Below, piece by piece: positions 56,218-64,000 of a stretch of 64,000 nt of DNA. This DNA comes from an uncultured Eubacteriales bacterium (GTDB lineage Bacteria > Bacillota > Clostridia > Oscillospirales > Acutalibacteraceae): contig CAKSJY010000006.1 of the NCBI GenBank assembly GCA_934464585.1, forward strand, positions 1 through 64,000. Direction: 5' to 3'. Each line of letters begins with the position of its first letter. Positions within the stretch are counted from its first letter, which is position 1. The notes beneath the pieces are model-generated. The model was not told the DNA's origin and did no database searches. It was given only the letters and a program-made list of their open reading frames with translations. The position numbers and the translations under genes were made by a program.

Positions 56218-56540
56218 GGGATTTAGATTTGCTAAACAAAACTACAATATGCAAATATAGTCAAAGCCTTTTTAGTAGCAAAAGATTTTGACTATTTTTA
56301 CATTTGTTTGTTCATATAGTTTTCTTAGTATATCCTCTTCCACAATATAATAACCTACCCTCAATATTTCGATACAAAAACTATATGATTTTTGGTATAT
56401 TTTAGAATATTTATCCCCATTGTTAAAATAGCCACCCAACAATTTTTGTTAAATTAGCAGAACTTAATTCTAATATGTCTGATAGTACTTCTTATTTACA
56501 ACTCCAATTTTTTACACACTCGAAAAGCTGATGTACCTTT
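56218..56540. other. Intergenic region without a gene
   Basis: About 320 bases of AT-rich sequence between the glycan operon promoter and the fba terminator. I see no open reading frame or RNA structure of note. Confidence 0.5.
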
Positions 56541-56592
56541 AAAAAGCAAAATCGGCACTTTATCCAAAGTTACTTGAATAAAGCACCGATTC
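56541..56592 (-). terminator. Rho-independent terminator of fba
   Basis: ATCGGTGCTTTAT pairs with ATAAAGTGCCGAT, then a T-rich tract on the minus strand. Confidence 0.85.
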
Positions 56593-56599
56593 TTTACAT

Positions 56600-57535
56600 C
56601 TATGCGCGGTTTTCGCAACCTAACACATTTTTAATTTTATGTTTTACCAATTCAGCTATGGCACTTCTTGCCGGAGCTAAATATTGACGTGGATCAAAAT
56701 GGCTTGGATTTTCTGCTAAATGTTTTCTTATCGATCCTGTCATAGCAAGCCTTAAGTCAGAATCTACATTTATTTTACATACCGCCATGCCTGCAGCCTT
56801 TCTCAACATTTCTTCCGGAATGCCTATTGCATCAGGCATCTCTCCACCATATTTATTAATCATTTCTACAAATTCAGGGATAACTGACGATGCACCATGA
56901 AGTACTATCGGGAAACCAGGAAGCCTTTCACCTACTTCTTGCAATATATCAAAACGCAATTGAGGTTTTTGACCCGGCTTAAATTTATAAGCGCCGTGGC
57001 TTGTACCTATTGCTATTGCAAGAGAATCAACACCAGTCTTAGTTACAAAATCTTGTACCTCAGCAGGATTGGTATAAAAAGCATCTTCGGCAGAAACGTT
57101 AACAGCGTCCTCTATTCCTGCAAGCCTACCAAGCTCTGCCTCAACTGTTACAGAATATTTATGTGCATAATCCGCAACCCTTTTAGCAAGTTCAACATTT
57201 TCATCATACGGAAGATGTGAGCCATCTATCATAACCGATGTAAAGCCACCATCTATACAGCTTTTACAAAGTTCAAATGAATCACCATGATCCAAATGTA
57301 AAGCTATCGGTATAGAAGTTTCATGAACAGCAGCCTCCACTAGCTTTGTAAGATAGGTATGATTTGCATATTTACGTGCTCCGGCTGATACTTGCAATAT
57401 AACAGGTGCATGTAGTTCATTACAAGCTTCTGTTATTCCTTGGACTATCTCCATATTGTTAACATTAAATGCACCTATTGCATATCCGCCTTCATAAGCC
57501 TTTTTAAACATTTCTGTTGTATTTACTAATGGCAT
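56600..57535 (-). CDS. fba: Fructose-bisphosphate aldolase, class II
   Basis: A 311-residue zinc aldolase of glycolysis. LHLDHGDSFE (zinc His and catalytic Asp), SVMIDGSHLPYDEN, VEAELGRLAGIED, IAIGTSHGAYKF and VLHGASSV are the family motifs. It cleaves fructose 1,6-bisphosphate to dihydroxyacetone phosphate and glyceraldehyde 3-phosphate. Single-gene unit with its own terminator. Confidence 0.96.
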   Translation of the reverse strand: MPLVNTTEMFKKAYEGGYAIGAFNVNNMEIVQGITEACNELHAPVILQVSAGARKYANHTYLTKLVEAAVHETSIPIALHLDHGDSFELCKSCIDGGFTSVMIDGSHLPYDENVELAKRVADYAHKYSVTVEAELGRLAGIEDAVNVSAEDAFYTNPAEVQDFVTKTGVDSLAIAIGTSHGAYKFKPGQKPQLRFDILQEVGERLPGFPIVLHGASSVIPEFVEMINKYGGEMPDAIGIPEEMLRKAAGMAVCKINVDSDLRLAMTGSIRKHLAENPSHFDPRQYLAPARSAIAELVKHKIKNVLGCENRA

Positions 57536-57622
57536 AACGTCACACTCCTAATATAAAGTTTTACCAATATATTATACACCATTAATTTGCAAATTAAAAG
57601 ACTAATTTTCTTTCATATATCG

Positions 57623-58192
57623 TCAAAAGTCTTGTCTAAATGTCAAATATGCCCTTTTAGGTATACCATATATTCCATTTTTGTAGTCCCAAAAAAAATT
57701 AATTTTAGGCGGTACAACACTAAATGTTAAATACATCGATAAGAATACTGCCAAAGCTAAAATCGCCACAACAAAAAACTCTTCTAAATGCCACCTTGAA
57801 ATCACCAATTCATGTGAAACAAAATAAGATATAAAAATTAGAAAAAAGCTAATTATTATATCCAAAACCCAAAAATTGTACTTACCAATAAACCCAAAGT
57901 ACGCCGAAAACGCTAATATCATACTTAGTATAAGTGTATACAAACCACATATTTTAGCCACTACGAATTTTTTAAATGATTTTCTAACAAACGCTAACTC
58001 CACACATGACCAAATTATATAAGGAAAAGCGAAAACTTTTATATGCTCCCATAAGCTTTCATTAACCGAACCAAAAAATATCGTTAAAATAGACGAATCT
58101 GATAATATAAAGCTATAGTGCAATAAAACACCTATAGCGTATGTAAATGGAACCCCTATTAGTTCCATACGTAATTGAGTCTTTCTATGCAT
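57623..58192 (-). CDS. DUF6512-like integral membrane protein
   Basis: A 189-residue protein with five or six hydrophobic segments. The motif FGSVNESLWEHIKVFAFPY near 40-58 and the later HELVISRW-type segment resemble a small Firmicute membrane family (I recall it as DUF6512). Function unknown. No signal of an operon with its neighbours. Confidence 0.6.
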   Translation of the reverse strand: MHRKTQLRMELIGVPFTYAIGVLLHYSFILSDSSILTIFFGSVNESLWEHIKVFAFPYIIWSCVELAFVRKSFKKFVVAKICGLYTLILSMILAFSAYFGFIGKYNFWVLDIIISFFLIFISYFVSHELVISRWHLEEFFVVAILALAVFLSMYLTFSVVPPKINFFWDYKNGIYGIPKRAYLTFRQDF

Positions 58193-58256
58193 ATAGTCCT
58201 CTCCTTTTTCACATTTACTATTTATATGGTAAAAAAAAGAAGAGAATACCTATATT

Positions 58257-58532
58257 TTACATATTTATATATGTTAGCAAAGTAGTTATTATCGAACCTG
58301 CTGCCGCTGCACACCCAAACTTCAAAAATCTCATAAGTAAATTCTGCTTATGCTTTATTGCTGAAGGAGCCTTTAAATCCTTCATCATTTTCCTGGCTTC
58401 CTTTTGTAAAAACATTTCGTTCGACTGTGAATATTCCGGTTTTACTATTAAAAGAGCTTTTTCATAATACTTATTTCCTGTCTCTGTCAACTCTATAACA
58501 TGGTGATTTATTCCTTTAATCATTTCCCTCAT
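58257..58532 (-). CDS. Small hypothetical protein with a C-terminal membrane anchor
   Basis: 91 residues, start behind AGGGGAT. The N-terminal part is helical and charged (EARKMMKDLKAPSAIKHKQ), and the last ~25 residues (FLKFGCAAAAGSIITTLLTY) form a single membrane span. I recognise no family. Confidence 0.6.
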   Translation of the reverse strand: MREMIKGINHHVIELTETGNKYYEKALLIVKPEYSQSNEMFLQKEARKMMKDLKAPSAIKHKQNLLMRFLKFGCAAAAGSIITTLLTYINM

Positions 58533-58866
58533 ATCCCCTTTTCGTTATATTTTTAGTTTTATCACAATTTGATCTTATTATACAAACTTGTCTTTCATAC
58601 TGCTAGAATAACTTATCCAAATGTAGAATCGTTATACAAACAGTAATTTTAGACTATGACAAGTCATATGTTGAAAACTCTGTGGAAAAGGTTAATAACT
58701 TCATTTAGATTTCCCATTTAATCTACTATAATTATGTGGAAAATTAAGACTATATATTTAACATGTTTATTTTTTGAAAAAAATAAAAACTTTAGGTATT
58801 ATCCAGTATATTAGTATAGAAAGGAGCTGTATTTGCTGGTATAATATAAATAAAGGGGATGTATTT

Positions 58867-59706
58867 GTGAAATATAAAGAAACTAAACTTGGAATAGAAA
58901 TATACGATTCAAACATTAGCTTAAAAGAAACATTCGATTGTGGTCAATGTTTCCGTTTTAACGAGATAGAACCCAATACATTTGTTGGAGTATCTCTGGA
59001 CAAATCTCTTAAAATTTCTGAAAACGGAAACAAAATAACCCTTTTTGATATAAGTTCCAAAGAATTCAATTCATATTGGAAAAATTATTTTGACCTTGAT
59101 CTTGATTATGACAATATAAAAAAGGATCTTTCAACTATACATCCAAATTTAAAACTTGCATGTGAATTTGCTCCCGGAATAATAATATTAAGACAAGATC
59201 CATGGGAGGCTTTATGCTCATTTATTATTTCTCAAAACAATAATATTAAAAGAATAAAAGGGATAATAGAAACATTTTGTAAAAATTTCGGAAGTAAAAT
59301 AGACGAAAATTTTTACTCATTTCCAAAAGCTGAAGATATCGCTAAACTCAGTGTAGATGATTTATCAGTTTTAAAATGCGGATTTAGAGATAAATACATA
59401 CTTGATGCAGCTAGAAAAGTAGCACTTTCAGAAATAAACCTTTCCGAAATTAGCTCCATGCCGCTTAACGAAGCACGAGCAGAGCTCATGAAAATATTTG
59501 GCGTTGGCCCAAAAGTAGCCGAATGCACTCTTCTATATGGTATGCACAGAACAGAAGCTTTTCCTGTAGATGTTTGGATGAAACGGGCTTTAACATACTT
59601 ATTTGATGATATGGAAATATCTAAATTTGGAAAATACGCCGGAATTGCGCAACAGTACATATTCCACTACAGCAGAATGAATTCAGAACTTTTTAAAAAG
59701 CAATAA
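58867..59706 (+). CDS. 8-oxoguanine DNA glycosylase (Ogg1-like)
   Basis: A 279-residue enzyme from the GTG at 58867 behind AAAGGGG; the ATG at 58774 lacks a ribosome site. The OGG N-terminal domain shows FDCGQCFRFNEI, the HhH-GPD domain RQDPWEALCSFIISQNNNIKRI, LSVLKCGFRDKYIL and GVGPKVAECTLLYG with the catalytic Lys, and FPVDVWMKRAL with the catalytic Asp. It removes oxidised guanine from DNA. hemW-like gene follows 21 bases downstream. Confidence 0.92.
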   Translation: MKYKETKLGIEIYDSNISLKETFDCGQCFRFNEIEPNTFVGVSLDKSLKISENGNKITLFDISSKEFNSYWKNYFDLDLDYDNIKKDLSTIHPNLKLACEFAPGIIILRQDPWEALCSFIISQNNNIKRIKGIIETFCKNFGSKIDENFYSFPKAEDIAKLSVDDLSVLKCGFRDKYILDAARKVALSEINLSEISSMPLNEARAELMKIFGVGPKVAECTLLYGMHRTEAFPVDVWMKRALTYLFDDMEISKFGKYAGIAQQYIFHYSRMNSELFKKQ

Positions 59707-59727
59707 AATTTAGAGGAAATTATCCAC

Positions 59728-60834
59728 ATGAAAAAATTAGGACTTTATTTACATATACCATTTTGTGACGGAAAATGTAATTACTGTGATTTCTACTCTC
59801 AAAAGGCCAGCGATAACACAATGGATATATATGTAGAATCAATAATTAACCATATAGAGCAACAATCGAGGTGTTTTAGCAATTATTCTATAGATACAAT
59901 CTATTTTGGTGGCGGAACTCCTAGCCTTTTAGGTGAAAGACGATTAATTAAAATTTTAGATTCACTCAATGCAAACTTTAATCTAGATAATCCTGAAATA
60001 ACCTTAGAGGTAAACCCCACCAAAGCTAAAATGCTTGATTTTAAAGCTTTAAAAACCTCAGGTTTTAATCGTCTTTCTATAGGCACACAGTCTGCAAATG
60101 ATAATGAACTTAAAATCTTAGGAAGGCGTCACTCCTTATCTGATATTAAATCTACTATAAACAATGCCAAATTAGGTGGATTTAACAATATATCCCTAGA
60201 TTTAATGCTTGCTATACCAGAGCAAACAACTGAAAGTTTACAACGCTCAATCAATTTTTGTGCAGAACAGGAAGTTGACCATATATCTGCGTACCTTTTA
60301 AAAATAGAAAAGGGAACTCCATTTTACAACAAAAAAAGCTCACTCAATCTACCTAACGAAGATAGAGCAAGCGAGCTATATTTGCAAGCCATAAATGAAC
60401 TTAGAAAAATTGGATTTAATCAATATGAAATATCCAACTTTTCTAAACCAAATATGGAAAGCAAACACAATCTAAAATATTGGAATTGCGATGAATATCT
60501 TGGGATTGGACCCTCGGCACATTCATTTATTAACAAAAAGCGGTTTTATTACAAAAACTCCTTATCATCTTTTATAAATAGAGACCGCCCTATAATAGAT
60601 GAAGAAAATGCCGAAATTATCGAAGAATATTCTATGCTTCAACTTAGATTAACACATGGGATTTGCGAAAATGATTTTAGGGATAAATTAGGTATACCGA
60701 TTCCAGAGAAATTTTATCATAATGCAAAACTTTTTAAAAATACCGGTCTTGTAAACGTAACTGCAGACAGTATATCACTTACGCCTAATGGATTTTTAGT
60801 ATCTAACGAATTAATATCCAGAATAATCCTATAA
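59728..60834 (+). CDS. hemW: HemW-like radical SAM protein
   Basis: A 368-residue protein with the cluster motif CDGKCNYCDFYS (Cys13, Cys17, Cys20), YFGGGTPSLL, EVNPTK, RLSIGTQSANDNELK, LDLMLAIPEQT and the HemW C-terminal region. Family members were long called oxygen-independent coproporphyrinogen oxidase but act as heme chaperones; either way it is a SAM- and heme-related protein. It overlaps the convergent lexA-like gene by six bases. Confidence 0.9.
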   Translation: MKKLGLYLHIPFCDGKCNYCDFYSQKASDNTMDIYVESIINHIEQQSRCFSNYSIDTIYFGGGTPSLLGERRLIKILDSLNANFNLDNPEITLEVNPTKAKMLDFKALKTSGFNRLSIGTQSANDNELKILGRRHSLSDIKSTINNAKLGGFNNISLDLMLAIPEQTTESLQRSINFCAEQEVDHISAYLLKIEKGTPFYNKKSSLNLPNEDRASELYLQAINELRKIGFNQYEISNFSKPNMESKHNLKYWNCDEYLGIGPSAHSFINKKRFYYKNSLSSFINRDRPIIDEENAEIIEEYSMLQLRLTHGICENDFRDKLGIPIPEKFYHNAKLFKNTGLVNVTADSISLTPNGFLVSNELISRIIL

Positions 60835-61425
60835 ATATCTTAATACCGAAACTACCTTTCCTATTATAAACGCCGATTCCCCTAGCTCAATAGGTGAATA
60901 GGAAATATTCTCAGATATAAGACCTTTATAGTTTTCTTTTTCCTTTTCTAAGTAATAACGTACAATCGGTCTTGAATTATACAATGCTACTACCATATCA
61001 CCTGCATGGATATCTTCCGTCTCTGTGTTGGATATAACTATATCATTAGGTAAAATAGCAGAATATATCATACTGTCATCTGTTGCATAAAAAGAGAATA
61101 AATTCTCTTGACACCCCTCCTGCATAGTATAAAAAATATATCTTTCTATATCCATAGAACTATATAGTTGGGACCCCTGTCTAAATTTTTTCACCACCGG
61201 AACTTGAACACATTTGCAGCCTGATATATGTATCGCTCTATTCAGCCTGCTTTCCCTGGAGATATATCCCTTTTTTTCTAAAGTTTTTAGATGAGCGTGT
61301 ACTGTTGAAGTCGACTTAAGACCTGTTGCATTACAAATTTCTCTAACTGATGGTGGTAACCCTTTTTGGGCACACTCTCTTAAATATGATAAAATTTTTT
61401 CTTGACTTTTCGTAAGCTTTTCCAT
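60829..61425 (-). CDS. LexA-family repressor with altered self-cleavage residues
   Basis: A 198-residue protein. Residues 1-65 are the LexA winged helix (LTKSQEKILSYL, PPSVREICNATGLKSTSTVHAHL, LEKKGYI). The S24-type C-terminal domain keeps the nucleophile Ser118 (ATDDSMIYSAILPNDIV), but alignment to E. coli LexA puts Arg156 (MVVALYNSRPIVRYY; codon CGT) at the catalytic Lys156 and Gln83-Gly84 (KFRQGSQL) at the Ala84-Gly85 cleavage site. Normal RecA-stimulated cleavage is therefore doubtful. Its promoter region has a non-SOS inverted repeat (61437-61463). It may be the SOS repressor with altered chemistry, or a paralog with another signal. A second lexA elsewhere cannot be excluded. Confidence 0.85.
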   Translation of the reverse strand: MEKLTKSQEKILSYLRECAQKGLPPSVREICNATGLKSTSTVHAHLKTLEKKGYISRESRLNRAIHISGCKCVQVPVVKKFRQGSQLYSSMDIERYIFYTMQEGCQENLFSFYATDDSMIYSAILPNDIVISNTETEDIHAGDMVVALYNSRPIVRYYLEKEKENYKGLISENISYSPIELGESAFIIGKVVSVLRYL

Positions 61426-61436
61426 AATTACTCCTT

Positions 61437-61463
61437 AATAAGTATTATTTCAAGATACTTATT
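61437..61463 (-). promoter_or_regulatory. Inverted repeat in the lexA-like promoter, probable operator
   Basis: AATAAGTAT and ATACTTATT are separated by nine bases, just upstream of the ribosome site (AAGGAG). It differs from the Gram-positive SOS box GAAC-N4-GTTC. Autoregulation is inferred. Confidence 0.6.
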
Positions 61464-61597
61464 AAATGATAACACTAAAGTATATCAAATTTCAAGTCTT
61501 TTAATGATATTTTGTCGAAATTTATTTAAAACCACAGAAACATTCTATGGAATATTTTGCAGATACTTGACCAACAATATAGTTGGAGGTGCAATAT

Positions 61598-62314
61598 ATG
61601 AATAACACAAGATTTCGCAAACCTGAAGCAAATAAAAAAACTACAAACAAAGGATTTTACATCGCATTAGGAATATGTCTTGTAGCTGTCGGTGCTGCAG
61701 CATGGATGACATATAATAATGTAATGAATTTCATGGAACCGGAAAACACAGAAATAAGCAGTCAACTAAACCAAACTGAACAACCAAAAGATGAAGAAAA
61801 GGAAGCTGCTAATACTTTAAGTGGTATAAAGGAGGAAACCTCTGAACCTATTGAATCTACCACTACTATAACAGAAACAAATGCTACAGAACAACCGGAC
61901 AGCCTTATAGTATACCCTGTATCAAGCAACATAATTAAAGGATACAGTAATGATAATCCGGTCTTTTCCAAAACCTTGTCTGATTGGCGTGTGCACAATG
62001 CTACAGATTTCTCTGCAGAACAAGGAAGCACCGTTAAAGCTATGAGTGGTGGTGAAGTAACTGACATTTATGATGATCCTTCTCTAGGTATGACTGTCGT
62101 AATATCACATGATTCCGGATATACATCATATTATTCAGGACTTGGTGATACTGTATTAGTTAAGAAAGGTCAAAAAATATCTTCCGGTGATGATATTGGA
62201 TCTATAAACGATGTACCATCTGAGACATCTGATGGATTTCATTTACACCTTGTTGTAAAGCAAGGAGATAATTTAGTTGACCCAATGTCTATATTAAAAG
62301 ATGCCAAGTCATAA
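61598..62314 (+). CDS. SpoIIQ-like M23 (LytM) peptidase-domain protein
   Basis: A 238-residue protein from the ATG at 61598 behind GGAGG. One membrane span (~20-38), a charged, low-complexity linker rich in Glu and Thr (~45-105), and a LytM domain. The zinc ligands are present: His and Asp in WRVHNATDFSAEQG and the HxH in GFHLHLVV. In sporulators SpoIIQ sits in the forespore membrane and pairs with SpoIIIAH during engulfment; clostridial versions usually keep the zinc site, as here. The position and structure fit, but a general wall endopeptidase is possible. Confidence 0.82.
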   Translation: MNNTRFRKPEANKKTTNKGFYIALGICLVAVGAAAWMTYNNVMNFMEPENTEISSQLNQTEQPKDEEKEAANTLSGIKEETSEPIESTTTITETNATEQPDSLIVYPVSSNIIKGYSNDNPVFSKTLSDWRVHNATDFSAEQGSTVKAMSGGEVTDIYDDPSLGMTVVISHDSGYTSYYSGLGDTVLVKKGQKISSGDDIGSINDVPSETSDGFHLHLVVKQGDNLVDPMSILKDAKS

Positions 62315-62347
62315 ATAAGTCCTCCGAGCAATTCGGAGGACTTATTT
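62313..62347 (+). terminator. Rho-independent terminator after the SpoIIQ-like gene
   Basis: AAATAAGTCCTCCGA pairs with TCGGAGGACTTATTT; also faces the convergent protease gene. Confidence 0.9.
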
Positions 62348-62370
62348 CACATTTCAATACTATTCGAAAC

Positions 62371-64000
62371 TTAAATAATGAATAATCTACCTGTTAAATC
62401 GATAAAATGAGATAACTCTAGCAAAAAAGCTCCATCCTTAGATTCATAAAAGTAATATTCAAAAACCATTTTACTTGTCATATTTTCTATATTAAAATAT
62501 TTTAAACCGTACCTGTTATCCCATGGATTTATAACCTTAAAAAAATAATGTGAACCTATTTTCTCACAACCAATAATTACATATGTATGATGTACAAACA
62601 TACACTGATTTTCTATATTTGTCGAAAATACTACATTTCTGTTCCTTTCTAACCCTTCTATTACTTTCTTCCATACATCAAGTTGGTATAAGGTATAATC
62701 TTCTGTTTGCGTAAGTTTCGATAAATAACGGATCGGTTCTTCCGAAATGTCAATTATGCGATCGCTGCCATTTACCGATCTAATTTTAAATTTTTTTACG
62801 TCACCTAAAATATCAACTATACTCTTCTTTTCTACTTCCTTATCTGAAATTCTTAGTATAAATTTATTAGGGAATCCCCCTATTATTGAATCATATCCAT
62901 TAATCACTTTCTCTCCCAGACGTCCAGAGGCCGCATAAGCCTTTTCTATCATTTGCACCCACAAAGCACTTTCTGTTGATATTCCCTTTGGCACAGTTTT
63001 TTCAATAATAATCTTCCTATTTGCCCCATAAAATGACACAGTAACAAATCCATCATGATTATCCTGTACTACTTTTTTAATAAACTCTCTTCCTTCCTTA
63101 GTACTTACCATAGAAATAAGTGATGCAAGCAAATAGCAATCTCCTATATTAGTCTGCCTTATGTCACTAATTTTAGGTTCTCCATAAGGAAAAAGTCGTT
63201 CATATTTAACAGAATCATCAAATTCTATATTTCTTATAACCTCTGAATCCTTATACTTTTCATCATTTAAGGATATATCTTTATATTCTTTATTAATATC
63301 TGAATCCATTATGTATGTAGTTGTATTTGAAATTTCATGTGTGATATACTTCTCATCCTCCATCTGATTCTTACGCATTAAAATTTTATATCTTTCTTTT
63401 TCAATAAAAGGTAGTAAAATATTATGCTGTAAACTTTTTGCTGCCATTATCTTATCATAATCTTCATTTTGCATGCAATCATCTACATAAATCCCAAGTT
63501 TATCATTCATATAGTAAATGCAATTCCATGGCAAATCTTCCAATAAAGTTTCATAAACACTATTTAAAATTTTCTTTCTTGATTCTATTGATAAGTAGTT
63601 ATACTTATTACCTGTAACACCAATCTTACCTTTTCTAAATATCAAATCAAATAGATCTAAACAGATGTCAAGTAAAAGATCATCTCTATTTTTTCCAAAT
63701 AGATACTTATGCAACTTAAAATAATCACCAACTGTAATATCAACATTAAAATCCGCATTATTTCTATTTGCTAACTCCTCTATCCTCTTATTATATTCAC
63801 CATACTTTTTATCAGATGGACCGTCCTCAGAGAAGTAATCAAAATATGACTCCTTACCTGACTCTTTATCTACCATATTCCTGAATTGTCTTTTATATAA
63901 ATTGTGCCTAAATAATCCAAAAAAACTAGAAAAAGTTGATGTATAACCTGGAATGCCAGCTTTTTTAGAAACATCATATATGAAATCTTCATGGTTATTG
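62371..64000 (-). CDS. Calpain-like cysteine protease (partial)
   Basis: The frame ends at 62371 and stays open to the right edge, so at least 543 residues are present and the N-terminus lies outside; the internal ATG at 63876 has only a weak AGGA site. The C2 (calpain) catalytic triad is clear: Cys in DIRQTNIGDCYLLASLISM, His in FVHHTYVIIG and Asn in VINPWDNRYG. The ~230 residues before the protease domain (from 64000) are charged and helical and I do not recognise them. Bacterial calpain-like proteins are scattered and often secreted or toxin-like; no signal peptide can be judged here. Processing or toxin function is speculative. Confidence 0.82.
   Translation of the reverse strand, partial: NNHEDFIYDVSKKAGIPGYTSTFSSFFGLFRHNLYKRQFRNMVDKESGKESYFDYFSEDGPSDKKYGEYNKRIEELANRNNADFNVDITVGDYFKLHKYLFGKNRDDLLLDICLDLFDLIFRKGKIGVTGNKYNYLSIESRKKILNSVYETLLEDLPWNCIYYMNDKLGIYVDDCMQNEDYDKIMAAKSLQHNILLPFIEKERYKILMRKNQMEDEKYITHEISNTTTYIMDSDINKEYKDISLNDEKYKDSEVIRNIEFDDSVKYERLFPYGEPKISDIRQTNIGDCYLLASLISMVSTKEGREFIKKVVQDNHDGFVTVSFYGANRKIIIEKTVPKGISTESALWVQMIEKAYAASGRLGEKVINGYDSIIGGFPNKFILRISDKEVEKKSIVDILGDVKKFKIRSVNGSDRIIDISEEPIRYLSKLTQTEDYTLYQLDVWKKVIEGLERNRNVVFSTNIENQCMFVHHTYVIIGCEKIGSHYFFKVINPWDNRYGLKYFNIENMTSKMVFEYYFYESKDGAFLLELSHFIDLTGRLFII

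Overview
The window is AT-rich DNA from a low-GC, spore-forming Firmicute of the class Clostridia, most like Ruminococcaceae/Oscillospirales gut bacteria. The support is strong AGGAGG ribosome sites with many TTG/GTG starts, a yaaL-bofA pair, a SpoIIQ-like LytM protein, tig-clpP-clpX-lon-ysxC and scr-dnaX-ybaB-recR gene orders, and several typically clostridial families (TrpB2, archaeal-type aspartate-semialdehyde dehydrogenase, HPr-like protein without the active histidine). This placement is inferred from gene content; no rRNA or tRNA gene was seen.

Layout. 0-0.45 kb: start of a phage/tailocin baseplate (BppU-type) gene. 0.8-4.6 kb: a xenobiotic-response island with a TipAS-type MerR regulator on a 19-bp-spacer promoter, an ABC-2 exporter, a Vat/CatB acetyltransferase and yjdF behind a yjdF (azaaromatic) riboswitch. 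5.1-8 kb: membrane-anchored Ntn hydrolase, HD protein, family 4 uracil-DNA glycosylase. 8-10.5 kb: RCC1 cassette 1. 10.6-12.7 kb: GH25-LysM endolysin, holin, yaaL-like and bofA-like genes. 12.7-15 kb: polar amino acid ABC transporter. 15.2-18.2 kb: FHA-SEDS glycosyltransferase with its class B penicillin-binding protein. 18.3-20.8 kb: RCC1 cassette 2. 20.8-28.6 kb: lysA and the protein quality-control cluster. 28.8-31.7 kb: SRP RNA, dnaX, ybaB, recR. 31.8-36.1 kb: GH-like lipid/wall protein, mtaB, HPr-like, cation symporter. 36.2-38.6 kb: rpsF-ssb-rpsR and galE. 38.7-42.5 kb: thymidine kinase and the asd-dapA-dapB-ACT lysine/DAP operon. 42.8-47.7 kb: queA-tgt, an XRE regulator, an aromatic-acid exporter-like protein and trpB2. 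47.7-50.2 kb: RCC1 cassette 3. 50.3-57.6 kb: nadE, a surface-polysaccharide operon and class II aldolase. 57.6-64 kb: small membrane proteins, Ogg-type glycosylase, HemW-like protein, an atypical LexA, a SpoIIQ-like protein and a calpain-like protease running off the right edge.

The most striking signal is a family of three ~2.5-kb cassettes (8.0-10.5, 18.3-20.8, 47.7-50.2 kb, all on the minus strand). Each has the same TTGACA/TATCCT promoter, a ~290-nt structured leader with an intrinsic terminator upstream of the start codon, a Sec signal peptide, seven RCC1 repeats (enough for one complete propeller), a conserved C-terminal domain and the same downstream terminator. In copies 1 and 2 a run of seven G residues lies exactly at the signal-peptide junction and puts the propeller out of frame; copy 3 has no G run and is intact. 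I read this as a candidate phase-variable, secreted RCC1-propeller system with attenuated leaders.

Other points worth attention are a LexA-like repressor that lacks both the catalytic lysine and the alanine of the cleavage site, a nucleotidyltransferase-like protein without its nucleotide-binding half, and a candidate structured RNA upstream of the HD gene.
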